Shown: one piece after another, positions 1 through 8,348 of the stretch | Layout: every line of letters starts with the position of its first letter | Position numbering within the stretch: the stretch's first letter is position 1 | Origin: Actinoplanes oblitus | GTDB lineage: Bacteria; Actinomycetota; Actinomycetes; Mycobacteriales; Micromonosporaceae | Reading direction: 5' to 3' | Assembly: GCF_030252345.1 (NCBI RefSeq) | Contig: NZ_CP126980.1 | Span: forward strand, 2,805,501-2,869,500 | DNA length: 64,000 bases | Translations under genes and position numbers: made by a program | The notes under the pieces: generated by a model | Told to the model about the DNA's origin: nothing | What the model saw: only the letters and a program-made list of their open reading frames with translations | Databases searched by the model: none

Positions 1-651
1 CGCAGCGCCCTGGCCGCCCGGCTGCTCCAGCAGCCGGGCGCGGAGTCGCCGCCGCTCGGCGAGGTCCTCGACCAGATCGAGACGCTGCTGGCCGGGCCGT
101 ACCGGGACGGCAGGGGCAACGAGGTGACGGCGGTACCGGGGGCCGGCGCCGACCTGCGGCTCTGGTTGCTGGGCAGCAGTGGTGGGGAGAGCGCGCGCAC
201 GGCGGGGGCACGGGGCCTGCCGTTCGTCGCGAACTACCACGTGGCGCCGGCCACGGTGCTCGACGCCGTGGCGGCGTTCCGGTCGGCCGGCGGGACGTAC
301 CTGATGGTCTCGGCCGACGTGGTGGTCGCCGAGGACGACGAGACGGCCCGGCGGCTGGCGCTGCCCTACGCCCTGTGGGTGCACAGCATCCGCACCGGCC
401 GGGGCGCGATCCCGTTCCCGAGCATCGAGCAGGCGCTCGCCCACGAGTGGACCGACGCCGACCGGCCCCTGGTCGCCGACCGGGTGGACACCCAGTTCGT
501 CGGCTCGCCGGCCACCGTCGCCGAGCGGCTGCGGACCCTGCGCAGGGTGACCGGCGCCGACGAGCTGCTGATCACCACGATCACCCACCGGCACACCGAC
601 CGGGTCCGCTCGTTCGAACTGCTCGCCAAGGAATGGGGCTCGCTGCGATGA
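1..651 (+). CDS. LLM-class flavin-dependent oxidoreductase, C-terminal part
   Basis: This is the C-terminal part of a bacterial-luciferase-like (LLM) flavin monooxygenase. The reading frame is open from the first base of the window, so the true start lies to the left. The segment GLPFVANYHVAPATVLDAV followed by a block like VGSPATVAERLRTL is the usual end of this family: substrate-loop region, then the last helix that closes the TIM barrel. The family uses FMNH2 and O2 to oxidise small molecules such as sulfonates, amines and ketones. The stop overlaps the start of the next LLM-like gene (ATGA), so the two are probably co-translated. The substrate cannot be told from the sequence. The sulfonate-type importer about 6 kb downstream makes organosulfur compounds one possibility. 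Confidence 0.85.
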   Translation, partial: RSALAARLLQQPGAESPPLGEVLDQIETLLAGPYRDGRGNEVTAVPGAGADLRLWLLGSSGGESARTAGARGLPFVANYHVAPATVLDAVAAFRSAGGTYLMVSADVVVAEDDETARRLALPYALWVHSIRTGRGAIPFPSIEQALAHEWTDADRPLVADRVDTQFVGSPATVAERLRTLRRVTGADELLITTITHRHTDRVRSFELLAKEWGSLR

Positions 652-1526
652 CGATCCTGCTGGCGGTGGCCCTGGACGGCGACTCGTTCGCGGCCCGGGA
701 CTGGATCCAGGCGGTGCGGCACGCCGACGACGCCCGGATCGACCTGCTCACCTTCGACGACGACTTCGGCCGGTACGGACCGGACGCGGTGCTCACCGCG
801 GCCCGGGTCGCGCCGCTGACCCGGCACGTCGGGCTGGTCCCGGTCGCCACCACCACGCACACCGAGCCGTTTCACCTGTCCACCGCGCTGGCCACGCTCG
901 ACCACGTCAGCCACGGCCGGGCCGGCTGGCAGGTGCGGGTGTCGGCCGACCCGGCCGAGGCGGCGCTGCTCGGGCGGCGGGCGCCGCTGGACCGCGACGA
1001 GCTGTTCGCCGAGGCCGCCGACGTGGTCGAGGTGGTCCGGCGGCTCTGGGACAGCTGGCAGGACGACGCGATCATCAAGGACGTCGCCACCGGCCGGTTC
1101 ATCGACCGGGACCGGCTGCACCACGTCGACTTCGCCGGCCGGTACTTCTCGGTGAAGGGGCCGTCGACGGTGCCGCGCCCGCCGCAGGGCCGGCCGGTGC
1201 TGGCGGTGGCCGAGGGCGAGGCGCCGGACGCGGCGGCCGATGTGCTGTTCGTTCCCGCCGAGCGGGCCGAGGCGCGAGCCGGCCGGAAGGTTTTCGCGGA
1301 CCTGACGGTCCGTGCGGGCCGGCATCGGGACGCCATGGTCCGGATCCTGGCCGCCGCGCAGCGCGGGGTGGACGGGGTGCGGTTGCGCGGCGACCTGCTC
1401 ACGGTGATCCGCGAGCTGGTGCCGGAGCTGCGCTGGCGGGGCCTGTTCCGGCCGTCCGGGGCCGGCACGCTGCGCGACCGGCTCGGCCTGCCGGTCGCCG
1501 TCAACCGCTACCGGACCGCGGGCTAG
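648..1526 (+). CDS. LLM-class flavin-dependent monooxygenase-like protein
   Basis: A 292-residue protein of the luciferase-like flavin monooxygenase superfamily. The N-terminal half shows the barrel pattern: an early strand MTILLAVALDGD, then LTFDDDFG near residue 40, then TRHVGLVPVATTTHTEPFHL and the typical LDHVSHGRAGWQV segment near residues 90-110. It is shorter than the usual 340-450 residues and lacks a clear C-terminal flavin-loop block, so it may be a reduced partner subunit or have changed function. The start is the ATG that overlaps the upstream stop (ATGA), which indicates translational coupling with the first LLM gene. The substrate is unknown. Confidence 0.75.
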   Translation: MTILLAVALDGDSFAARDWIQAVRHADDARIDLLTFDDDFGRYGPDAVLTAARVAPLTRHVGLVPVATTTHTEPFHLSTALATLDHVSHGRAGWQVRVSADPAEAALLGRRAPLDRDELFAEAADVVEVVRRLWDSWQDDAIIKDVATGRFIDRDRLHHVDFAGRYFSVKGPSTVPRPPQGRPVLAVAEGEAPDAAADVLFVPAERAEARAGRKVFADLTVRAGRHRDAMVRILAAAQRGVDGVRLRGDLLTVIRELVPELRWRGLFRPSGAGTLRDRLGLPVAVNRYRTAG

Positions 1527-1557
1527 CGATCGGTCCGCCCCGGCTTCCGGCCGCCGC

Positions 1558-1570
1558 TTTCCGGTACGCC
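1558..1570 (+). repeat. 13-mer TTTCCGGTACGCC, copy 1
   Basis: Exact 13-base word about 30 bases after a stop codon. Three further exact copies lie at 9103, 32296 and 32344, all between genes. Confidence 0.6.
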
Positions 1571-1586
1571 CACCCGGCGAGCCGAC

Positions 1587-2528
1587 TCAGATCTCCAGGA
1601 CCAGCTTGCCCCGGGTCCGCCCGGTGGCCAGCCGGCGGTGCGCCTCGCCGGCCTCGGCCAGCGGCAACACCCCGGCGACCTCGACGTGCACCCGCCCGGC
1701 GTCGATCAGCGCGGCGATCTCGGCCAGCGCCGGCCCGTCCGGCTCGACCAGGAATCCGATGGCCCGTGCCCCGGCCCGCTCGGCGGCCTGCGACACCGCG
1801 GCGGAGACCCCGGACGGTACGGCGATCAGCAGCCCGCCCGGCGCCAGGGCGGCCACCGAGCGCACCCCGGTGTCCTCGTCGCCGACCAGGTCGAGGACCA
1901 CGTCGACGTCCTTGGCCACCTCCTCGAACCGGGTGGTGGTGTAGTCGATCAGCTCGTCCGCGCCGAGCGAGCGCAGCCAGTCGTGCTTCTCGGCGCGCGC
2001 GGTGCCGATCACCCGCGCCCCGAGGTGCTTGGCGAACTGCACGGCGAAGTGCCCGACCCCGCCGGCCGCCGCGTGCACCAGAACCCGCTGGCCGGCGGTG
2101 ATCGTGGTGGCCGCGGTCAGCGCCTGCCAGGCGGTCAGCGCGGCCAGGGGCACCGCGGCGGCCGCGGCGTGCCCGATGCTGGCCGGTTTGCGGGCGAACT
2201 GCCGGGACGGCGCGGTCACGAACTCCGCGTAGCCACCGGCCTGCCGGGGGAACCAGGGCATCCCGTAGACCTCGTCGCCGACGGCGAGGGTGTGCACGCC
2301 GAAGCCGACCTTCTCCACCACCCCGGAGACGTCCCAGCCGAGGATGAACGGCGGCTCCCCGAGCACCCCGGCCATCCCGGCGCCGGCCCGGGTCTTGTGG
2401 TCGACCGGGTTGACCCCGGCCGCGATCACCCGCACCCGCACCTCGGTGGGCAGCGGCTCGGGGATCGGCACCTCGGCGATCCGGAGCACCTCGGGCCCAC
2501 CGAACTCCTGCTGTGTCACTGCTCGCAT
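1587..2528 (-). CDS. NADP-dependent quinone oxidoreductase (zinc-less MDR family)
   Basis: A 313-residue medium-chain dehydrogenase/reductase of the quinone oxidoreductase type. An N-terminal GroES-like domain (EVRVRVIAAGVNPVDHKTRAG, about residues 30-50) is followed by the nucleotide-binding Rossmann motif HAAAGGVGHFAVQFAKHLGA near residue 145. The catalytic-zinc cysteine/histidine set of alcohol dehydrogenases is absent, as expected for quinone reductases. I chose the ATG giving MRAVTQQEFGGPEVL because that N-terminus is family-typical; a GTG four codons earlier is possible. The gene is divergent from an HxlR/DUF24 regulator, the same arrangement as qor2/qorR in Corynebacterium, so quinone-responsive control is likely (inference). 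Confidence 0.88.
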   Translation of the reverse strand: MRAVTQQEFGGPEVLRIAEVPIPEPLPTEVRVRVIAAGVNPVDHKTRAGAGMAGVLGEPPFILGWDVSGVVEKVGFGVHTLAVGDEVYGMPWFPRQAGGYAEFVTAPSRQFARKPASIGHAAAAAVPLAALTAWQALTAATTITAGQRVLVHAAAGGVGHFAVQFAKHLGARVIGTARAEKHDWLRSLGADELIDYTTTRFEEVAKDVDVVLDLVGDEDTGVRSVAALAPGGLLIAVPSGVSAAVSQAAERAGARAIGFLVEPDGPALAEIAALIDAGRVHVEVAGVLPLAEAGEAHRRLATGRTRGKLVLEI

Positions 2529-2565
2529 GTTGTCTCGCACGTCGCCGAAGCTATCCCGGCGACGG

Positions 2566-2604
2566 TAGTTACCCGCAAGGGAGGCTACTATCCTTTGGTA
2601 ACCA
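2566..2604. promoter_or_regulatory. Candidate HxlR operator between quinone reductase and regulator
   Basis: The divergent intergenic region holds TAGTTACC (2566-2573) and GGTAACCA (2597-2604), an inverted pair matching at 7 of 8 positions. The right half sits in a perfect 11-bp palindrome, TTGGTAACCAA (2595-2605), which abuts the AAGGAGG ribosome binding site of the HxlR gene. A repressor bound here would cover both promoters. Confidence 0.5.
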
Positions 2605-2614
2605 AGGAGGTCGG

Positions 2615-2974
2615 ATGACTGTCACCTGCGCCACCGGCGAGCACGACAAGCACGACGTCTTCGCCGCGCTGTGTCCCTGCCGCGGCCTGCTCGACCTGAT
2701 CGCCAACAAGTGGACCACCCTGGCGGTCGGTGCGCTCGAGTCCGGGCCGCTGCGCTTCGGCGCCCTGCAGCGGCACCTGGAGGGCATCAGCCCGAAGGTG
2801 CTGACCCAGACCCTGCGCCGGATGGAGGACGCCGGCCTGCTGACCCGCACGGTCTACCCGGCGGTGCCGCTGCATGTGGAATACGAGCTGACCGCCGTCG
2901 GCCGCAGCCTGACCGTCCCGTTGCGCGGGCTGCGCGAGTGGGCCGAGCATCACCTCCACGAGCTGACCGTCTGA
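2615..2974 (+). CDS. HxlR/DUF24-family transcriptional regulator
   Basis: A 119-residue winged-helix regulator of the HxlR (DUF24) family. The core reads LLDLIANKWTTLAVGAL, then LRFGALQRHLEGISPKVLTQ (recognition helix) and LRRMEDAGLLTR, with the wing near ValGluTyrGluLeuThr. Cysteines lie at Cys5 and in the CPC motif just before the helix-turn-helix, where redox-sensing members such as QorR and YodB carry their reactive cysteine. The start is well supported: AAGGAGG lies four bases before the ATG. It faces a quinone oxidoreductase across a 86-base gap with palindromic sites, so it probably represses that gene and itself and is relieved by quinones or thiol-reactive compounds (inference from family). 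Confidence 0.9.
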   Translation: MTVTCATGEHDKHDVFAALCPCRGLLDLIANKWTTLAVGALESGPLRFGALQRHLEGISPKVLTQTLRRMEDAGLLTRTVYPAVPLHVEYELTAVGRSLTVPLRGLREWAEHHLHELTV

Positions 2975-3021
2975 AAGCGGATTTTGGTACGGCGGGCAGC
3001 GTCGCGCCGGGTGGCGCTCGT

Positions 3022-4449
3022 TCAGCCCTCGCCGCGGTAGGTGAACGAGACCAGGCGTGTCTCGGACGTCCCCAGCGTCCCGATGCCCAGCATCCGCCCG
3101 GTGAAGCCGCCGGCCACCTCGGTGGACAGGTAGCGGCCGTCGAGCCGGGCCAGCTCGGTGCCGGCCGCCGACAGGACGATGTCGTCGGGGCCGGACGCCG
3201 AGGCGCTGTCGTCGCCGGCCGGGGCCACCGCGGAGATCCGCAGCGGGCCGGCCGGGGCGGTGCCGACCACCTGTTCCAGGTCCCCGATCCGGGCGATCGC
3301 GGTGGCCACGCCGTCCGACACGTGCAGGGCGTACCAGTGGCGGTGGTCCAGGCGCAGCACGAGACGCCCGGGACCGGCGAAGGTGGCGGTGGCGGTCCAG
3401 GACCGGTCGGTGACGCGTACGCAAAGAAGATCGGCGGACCGCAACAGCGCGCCGCCCTCCGGATGCGGCGCGGCGATCGCGGCCGGGTCCGCGCCTGGCG
3501 CCACCCAGCGCGAGTCGAACACGCCGTCGGTCACGCCGAACGAGTGGTCGGCCGGACCGCCCGGCCGGGAGACGGTGGTCAGCGCCGGCCAGCCGTCCGC
3601 CCAGTCGACCCGGGCCAGGAACGTCTCCCGGCCCAGCACGTGGAAGTGCGGCGTCGTGCCGCGCGGCCGGACCCCGAGGTGCACCGCCCACCAGCCGCCG
3701 TCGGCGGCCTGGACCAGGTCGGCGTGCCCGGTGTTCTGCACCGGGTGCCCGGTGCTGCGGTGACTCAGGATCGGGTTGGCCGGGCAGGCGGTGAACGGTC
3801 CGGCCGGGCCCGGGCCGCGGGCGATGGTGACCGCGTGGCCGCGTTCGGTGCCGCCCTCGGCCAGCATCAGGTACCAGGTGCCGTCGATCAGGTAGAGGTG
3901 CGGGCCCTCGGGGTGGGCCAGGCCGGTGCCCTGCCACACCGGGTAGTGCTCGCTGAGCTCGGCGCCGGTCGCCGGTGAGATCCGCACCTGGGTGATGCCG
4001 GCCGGCGCCCGCATCCCGTAACTGGCGTAGGTCAGGTAGCAGTCGCCGGCCTCGTCCCAGGCCAGATCCGGGTCGATGCCCAGCGCGCCGGGCACGTACA
4101 CCGGGTCGCTCCACGGGCCGGCCGGGTTGGTGGCGTGCACGATGAGCTGCCCGGACATCATCCGGCTGGTGTTCGTGGTGACCATCCAGAAGCGGCCGTC
4201 GTGGTACCGCAGGGTGGGTGCGAAGATGCCCCGGGACGGGGTCAGCTCGTCCGGGTCGAGCTGCTCGGGGCGGGTCAGGATGTGCCCGATCCGCCGCCAC
4301 GACGTCAGGTCCCGGCTGTGGAACAGCGGCACGCCGGGGACGTATTCGAACGACGAGGTCGCCAGGTAGTAGTCGTCGCCGACCCGGCACACGGTCGGGT
4401 CGGGGTGGAAGCCGGCGATGATCGGATCGAAGGACATGCCTCCGATCAT
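3022..4449 (-). CDS. GH43 glycoside hydrolase (beta-xylosidase/arabinofuranosidase type)
   Basis: A 475-residue family 43 glycosidase with a five-bladed propeller and a C-terminal beta-sandwich (about residues 280-475). The catalytic triad is visible: Asp17 in FHPDPTV is the base, the Asp in GIDPDLAWD tunes the acid, and the Glu in AHPEGPHLY is the general acid. The N-terminal DPIIAGFHPDP and the DDYYLATSSFEYVPG segment are typical of the beta-xylosidase branch. No signal peptide is seen, so it probably acts on imported xylo- or arabino-oligosaccharides in the cytoplasm. The ATG used here has no clear ribosome site; an ATG four codons later has GGAGG only one base away. No sugar transporter lies beside it. 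Confidence 0.88.
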   Translation of the reverse strand: MIGGMSFDPIIAGFHPDPTVCRVGDDYYLATSSFEYVPGVPLFHSRDLTSWRRIGHILTRPEQLDPDELTPSRGIFAPTLRYHDGRFWMVTTNTSRMMSGQLIVHATNPAGPWSDPVYVPGALGIDPDLAWDEAGDCYLTYASYGMRAPAGITQVRISPATGAELSEHYPVWQGTGLAHPEGPHLYLIDGTWYLMLAEGGTERGHAVTIARGPGPAGPFTACPANPILSHRSTGHPVQNTGHADLVQAADGGWWAVHLGVRPRGTTPHFHVLGRETFLARVDWADGWPALTTVSRPGGPADHSFGVTDGVFDSRWVAPGADPAAIAAPHPEGGALLRSADLLCVRVTDRSWTATATFAGPGRLVLRLDHRHWYALHVSDGVATAIARIGDLEQVVGTAPAGPLRISAVAPAGDDSASASGPDDIVLSAAGTELARLDGRYLSTEVAGGFTGRMLGIGTLGTSETRLVSFTYRGEG

Positions 4450-4452
4450 GGA

Positions 4453-5391
4453 TCAGGTGGATCGGGAGGTTCCATAGGCGGCGAACGAGCGGCGGTCGCC
4501 GTGCCATGCCAGCCCGTCGAGAAAGGCCAGGTCGGCGGGGCGCAGCACCAGCTCGGCGGCGGCCGCGTTCGCGGCGATCCGGGACGGGTCGCGGGTCCCG
4601 GGGATCGGGACGACGTCGTCGCCCTGGGCCAGTAGCCAGGCGAGGGCCAGTTGACCGGGGCTCACGCCGTACGCCGAAGCGGTGGACCGCAACGCCTCGA
4701 CGACGGTGAGATTGGCCGCCAGCGTCTCCCCGGCGAACCTGGGGTCGCCGGCCCGGAAGTCGCCGGGCTCGAACGGCCCGGCGGGCAGCGCACCGGTCAG
4801 CAGTCCGCGGCCGAGCGGGCTGTAGGCGACGATCGCGGCACCGCCGGCCCGGGCCGCCGGGATGATGTCCCGCTCCGGCTCCCGCCAGGCGAGGGACCAC
4901 TCCAGCTGGACCGCGGCGATCGGATGCACCGCGGCGGCCCGCGCGAAGGAGGCCGGATCGACCTCGGAGAGCCCGAGCCGGCCGACCTTGCCGGCGGCGA
5001 CCAGGGCGGCCATCGCCCCGACGGTGTCCTCGATCGGCACCGTGGGATCGATCCGATGCAGGTAGTAGAGGTCGATCACGTCGACGCCGAGCCGCCGCAG
5101 GGAGGCGTCGCAGTAGTCGCGGACCCGGTCCGGGTGGGCGTCCAGGCGCACCCCGTCCGGGCCGCGGACGATGCCGAACTTGGTGGCCAGCACGGCCTCG
5201 CCGCGGCGACCGGCGATGGCGCGACCGACCAGCCGCTCGTTGTGGCCGGCGCCGTAGCTCATGGCGGTGTCCAGCAGAGTGACGCCGTGGTCCAGCGCCG
5301 CCCGTATCGTGAGGATCGACTGCTCGTCGTCGGCCGGGCCGTACGCCTGGGAGAACCCCATGCAGCCCAGCCCGATGCGCGTGGTGAACAT
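4453..5391 (-). CDS. Aldo/keto reductase
   Basis: A 312-residue NADPH-dependent aldo/keto reductase (TIM barrel). Family marks are the N-terminal GLGCMGFSQAYG, the catalytic Asp/Tyr segment LLDTAMSYGAGHNERLVG near residue 50, the Lys in AVLATKFG, and LYYLHRIDPTVPIEDTVGAM with the proton-relay His. The C-terminal VPIPGTRDPSRIAANAAAAEL binds the cofactor phosphate. It belongs to the YajO/perakine reductase-like branch. The gene is divergent from a LysR regulator, and inverted repeats between them suggest LysR-controlled expression. The physiological substrate is not evident. Confidence 0.9.
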   Translation of the reverse strand: MFTTRIGLGCMGFSQAYGPADDEQSILTIRAALDHGVTLLDTAMSYGAGHNERLVGRAIAGRRGEAVLATKFGIVRGPDGVRLDAHPDRVRDYCDASLRRLGVDVIDLYYLHRIDPTVPIEDTVGAMAALVAAGKVGRLGLSEVDPASFARAAAVHPIAAVQLEWSLAWREPERDIIPAARAGGAAIVAYSPLGRGLLTGALPAGPFEPGDFRAGDPRFAGETLAANLTVVEALRSTASAYGVSPGQLALAWLLAQGDDVVPIPGTRDPSRIAANAAAAELVLRPADLAFLDGLAWHGDRRSFAAYGTSRST

Positions 5392-5435
5392 GCGTCCAGC
5401 CTGATCCCGCCGGATTGATATGTCCAAGACACATG

Positions 5436-5463
5436 CACGATGGCATTCATCGTGCGGCACGAT
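5436..5463. promoter_or_regulatory. LysR-type operator with three half-sites
   Basis: CACGAT (5436-5441), ATCGTG (5449-5454) and CACGAT (5458-5463) form two overlapping inverted repeats with spacers of 7 and 3 bases. The 19-bp dyad CACGAT-N7-ATCGTG fits the LysR-box geometry. It lies between the divergent aldo/keto reductase and LysR genes and covers the ATG at 5440, which argues for the downstream GTG as the regulator's start. Confidence 0.55.
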
Positions 5464-5469
5464 GAACCG

Positions 5470-6354
5470 GTGGAGCTTCGACAACTCAGCTACGTGGAGG
5501 CGGTCGCCCGGTACGGCGGGTTCACCAGGGCCGCCGAGCGGCTGCACGTCGCCCAGTCGGCGGTCTCCGCGCAGGTCCGCGCCCTGGAGACGGAGCTGGG
5601 CGTGACGCTGTTCGCGCGCACCACGCGCCGGGTCGCGCTGACCCCGGCGGGGGAGATGTTCGTGGCGCGGGCCCGCCGGGTGCTCGCCGAGCTGGACGGC
5701 GCCCGGCTGGAGATGGGCGAGATCACCACGGTGGTCACCGGGCGGGTCAGCGTCGGGGCCACCGCCGTGCTCGGGCCGTACGACCTGGCGCGCGCCCTGG
5801 CCCGGTTCCACGACCGGTTCCCCGGCATCGCGCTGCGGCTGCGGTCCGGGCTGATCACCGGGCTGCTCGGTGCGCTCGACGGCGGCGAGGTGGACCTGGT
5901 GATCGGCCCGGTGCACGCCGACCTGCCGGCCCGGTTCGAGGCGCTGCCGCTGGTCGAGGAGCAGCTGGTGCTCGCGCTGCCGGTCGGGCATCCGCTGAGC
6001 GGGACCGGGCGGCTCACCCTCGGCGAGTTCCGCGACGAGGCGTTCGTCTGCCTGCCGGAGGGCAGCGGACTGCGCTGGATCCTGGACGACGCGGCCCGGA
6101 CCGCCGGGTTCACGCCGCGGGTGCAGTTCGAGACGCACAGCCCGCAGAGCATCCGGGAGCTGGTCGCGGCGGGTCTCGGGGTGGCGCTGCTGGCCCGCTC
6201 GGTGGCGGAGGGACCGGACGGGCCGGCGATCACCGTACGGCAGCTGCACGCGGCACCGGCCCACCCGCCGATCGGCCTGATCCATCATCGGGACCGGCCG
6301 CTCACCTCGGCCGTCCAAGCCTGCCGGCACGTGCTGACCGCCGACCCGCGGTGA
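5470..6354 (+). CDS. LysR-family transcriptional regulator
   Basis: A LysR-type regulator of about 294 residues. The helix-turn-helix is the N-terminal block LRQLSYVEAVARYGGFTRAA, then LHVAQSAVSAQVRALE and LGVTLFARTTRRVALTPAGE. The rest is the periplasmic-binding-protein-like effector domain. I start at the GTG coding for ValGluLeuArgGlnLeu, the usual LysR N-terminus. The ATG ten codons earlier falls inside the operator-like repeat. The gene is divergent from the aldo/keto reductase and 113 bases upstream of the sulfonate/taurine-type ABC genes, so it may control either side. The effector is unknown. Confidence 0.88.
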   Translation: MELRQLSYVEAVARYGGFTRAAERLHVAQSAVSAQVRALETELGVTLFARTTRRVALTPAGEMFVARARRVLAELDGARLEMGEITTVVTGRVSVGATAVLGPYDLARALARFHDRFPGIALRLRSGLITGLLGALDGGEVDLVIGPVHADLPARFEALPLVEEQLVLALPVGHPLSGTGRLTLGEFRDEAFVCLPEGSGLRWILDDAARTAGFTPRVQFETHSPQSIRELVAAGLGVALLARSVAEGPDGPAITVRQLHAAPAHPPIGLIHHRDRPLTSAVQACRHVLTADPR

Positions 6355-6399
6355 GCCCGGCGGCCTGATTCCAGGGGGCGGGACGACGGCACCCCGGTA

Positions 6400-6429
6400 T
6401 TGCCATTAACTCCATCGGCACGATAGGAA
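6400..6429 (+). promoter_or_regulatory. Candidate promoter for the ABC importer
   Basis: TTGCCA (6400-6405) and TAGGAA (6424-6429) are 18 bases apart, in the gap upstream of the permease gene. This is a plausible sigma-70-like promoter in otherwise GC-rich DNA. It is a pattern match only. Confidence 0.3.
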
Positions 6430-6467
6430 TACTGGGCATTGCCCGGTACCTCTGCCTGGAGTTCCCC

Positions 6468-7316
6468 GTGACCACCTTGCTCGCCCCGGCCGCCGCGCCG
6501 GAGAGCGCCGCCACGCCGGCGCTCGCGCCCGGCGGTGGGTTGCGCCGCCGCATCGCCCTGCGGTTGCTGGCGCTGCTCGCACTCGGCGTGCTCTGGGAGA
6601 TCACCGCGCGCTCGGTCGGCAACCCGGCCTTCATCCCGTCGCCCGGCGCGGTCTGGCGGCAGCTCGTCCTCACCTCGACCACCCACGACGGCGTCCGCGG
6701 CTACAGCGGCCATCTGCTCGTCGAGCACCTCGGCGTCAGCCTGCGGCGGATCGTGATCGGCTCGGCCATCGGCGTGGCCGGCGGCCTGATCGCCGGCGTG
6801 CTGCTCGGCACCGTCGCCTGGCTGCGGGTGATCGCCGAGCCGGTGGTCACCTTCGTCCGGGCGCTGCCCCCGCTGGCCTACTTCAGCCTGTTCATCATCT
6901 GGTTCGGCATCGACGAGACGCCGAAGCTGTGGCTGCTCTCGATCGCCGCGCTGCCGCCGGTCGCGGTGGCCACCGCCGCCGCCGTGCACGGCGCGCCGGC
7001 CGGGCTGGTCGAGGCGGCCCGGGCGCTCGGCGCCGGGCGCTGGCGGACGATCCGGGACGTGGTGCTGCCCAGCGCGCTGCCGGAGATCTTCACCGGGATC
7101 CGGCTGGCGGTCGGCGTCGCGTACTCGTCGGTGGTGGCCGCCGAGACGATCAACGGGGTGCCCGGGATCGGCGGCATGATCCGCGACGCGCAGCGCTACT
7201 CGCAGACCGACGTGGTGGTGCTCGGCCTGTTCGCCATCGGCCTCTCCGGCCTGCTCATCGACGCCCTGTTGCGGATCGCCGCGGACAAGCTGATCCCGTG
7301 GCGCGGCATTAGTTGA
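6468..7316 (+). CDS. Taurine/sulfonate-type ABC transporter permease
   Basis: A 282-residue inner-membrane permease of the TauC/SsuC family. Residues 25-45 form the first membrane helix (LLALLALGVLWEITARSVG), followed by NPAFIPSPGAVWRQL, typical of nitrate/sulfonate/taurine permeases. The EAA coupling loop is near residue 185 (GLVEAARALGAGRWRTIRDV), and GVPGIGGMIRDA is the conserved C-terminal segment. The start is a GTG with GGAG six bases upstream. It forms an operon with the binding protein 12 bases downstream and the ATPase. Substrate specificity (taurine, alkanesulfonate or another organosulfonate) is inferred from the binding protein. Confidence 0.88.
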   Translation: MTTLLAPAAAPESAATPALAPGGGLRRRIALRLLALLALGVLWEITARSVGNPAFIPSPGAVWRQLVLTSTTHDGVRGYSGHLLVEHLGVSLRRIVIGSAIGVAGGLIAGVLLGTVAWLRVIAEPVVTFVRALPPLAYFSLFIIWFGIDETPKLWLLSIAALPPVAVATAAAVHGAPAGLVEAARALGAGRWRTIRDVVLPSALPEIFTGIRLAVGVAYSSVVAAETINGVPGIGGMIRDAQRYSQTDVVVLGLFAIGLSGLLIDALLRIAADKLIPWRGIS

Positions 7317-7328
7317 AGGAAACGATCA

Positions 7329-8348
7329 ATGAAGAGAATTCTCGCCGTCGTCAGCATGTTTCTGCTCGCCGCCTGCGGTAACGGCGCGGCCGCCGGGGGC
7401 GGCGACGCCTCGCGCAAGTCGATCCGGATCGCCTACCAGGCCTTCCCCAGCGGCGACCTGATCGTCAAGAACCAGGGGCTGCTGGAGAAGGCGCTGCCCG
7501 ACTACAAGATCACCTGGACCAAGTTCGACTCCGGGGCGTCGATCAACACGGCCTTCGTGGCGAAGAGCCTGGACATCGCGGCCATCGGGTCCAGCCCCGT
7601 CGCGCGCGGGCTGTCGGCGCCGCTGAACATCCCCTACCAGGTCGCCTTCGTGCTGGACGTCGCCGGCGACAACGAGGCACTGGTCGCCCGCGACGGCAGC
7701 GGCATCACCGGCGTCGCCGGTCTCAAGGGCAAGAAGGTGGCCACCTCGTTCGCGTCCACCTCGCACTACAGCCTGCTGGCCGCGCTCGACCAGGCCGGCG
7801 TCAAGGAGTCCGAGGTCGACATCGTGGACCTGGAGCCGCAGGACATCCAGGCCGCGTGGGCCCGTGGTGACCTGGACGCGGCGTACACCTGGCTGCCGGT
7901 CCTCGACGAGATCGAGAAGACCGGCAAGGTGCTGATCAGCAGCCGCCAGCTGGCCACGGCCGGCAAGCCCACCCTCGACCTGGGCGTGGTCGCCACCCCG
8001 TTCGCGCAGGCGCACCCGGAGGCGGTCGACGCCTGGCGCAAGGCCGAGGCGCAGGCCCTGGACCTGATCGCGAACGACCCGGCGGCCGCGTCCCGGGCGG
8101 TCGGCGCCGAGCTCAACCTCCCGGCCGGCGACGCGCTCCACCAGCTCAAGCAGGGCGTCTTCCTGAAGCCGGCGGACCTCTCGTCGCCGGAGTGGCTGGG
8201 CACCGAGGGCAGCGTCGGCAAGCTCGCCGACAACCTGGTCAGCGCCGCCGAGTTCCTCGAGGCGCAGCAGAAGATCGACGCCGTGCCGGCCCTCGCCGAC
8301 GTGCGGAAGGCGATCTACGTCAAGGGCCTGCCCGGTGTCCTCGGCTGA
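7329..8348 (+). CDS. Taurine/sulfonate-type ABC transporter substrate-binding lipoprotein
   Basis: A 339-residue periplasmic-binding-type lipoprotein. The signal peptide MKRILAVVSMFLLAAC ends in a lipobox with Cys16 as the lipid-anchored residue. The mature part begins IRIAYQAFPSGDLIVKNQG. The segment VAGLKGKKVATSFASTSHYS and the downstream WARGDLDAAYTWLPVLDEI match the TauA-like pattern. It captures a sulfonate outside the membrane and delivers it to the adjacent permease. AAGGAA lies about six bases before the ATG. The ATPase gene begins inside its last codons, so the three genes form one operon. TauA-like versus a broader aliphatic-sulfonate binder cannot be settled by eye. Confidence 0.88.
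   Translation: MKRILAVVSMFLLAACGNGAAAGGGDASRKSIRIAYQAFPSGDLIVKNQGLLEKALPDYKITWTKFDSGASINTAFVAKSLDIAAIGSSPVARGLSAPLNIPYQVAFVLDVAGDNEALVARDGSGITGVAGLKGKKVATSFASTSHYSLLAALDQAGVKESEVDIVDLEPQDIQAAWARGDLDAAYTWLPVLDEIEKTGKVLISSRQLATAGKPTLDLGVVATPFAQAHPEAVDAWRKAEAQALDLIANDPAAASRAVGAELNLPAGDALHQLKQGVFLKPADLSSPEWLGTEGSVGKLADNLVSAAEFLEAQQKIDAVPALADVRKAIYVKGLPGVLG

Noticed and set aside
2588..5446. A 950-residue minus-strand frame
   Set aside because: It is antisense to the HxlR gene and runs in another frame over GH43 and the aldo/keto reductase, both with clear motifs.
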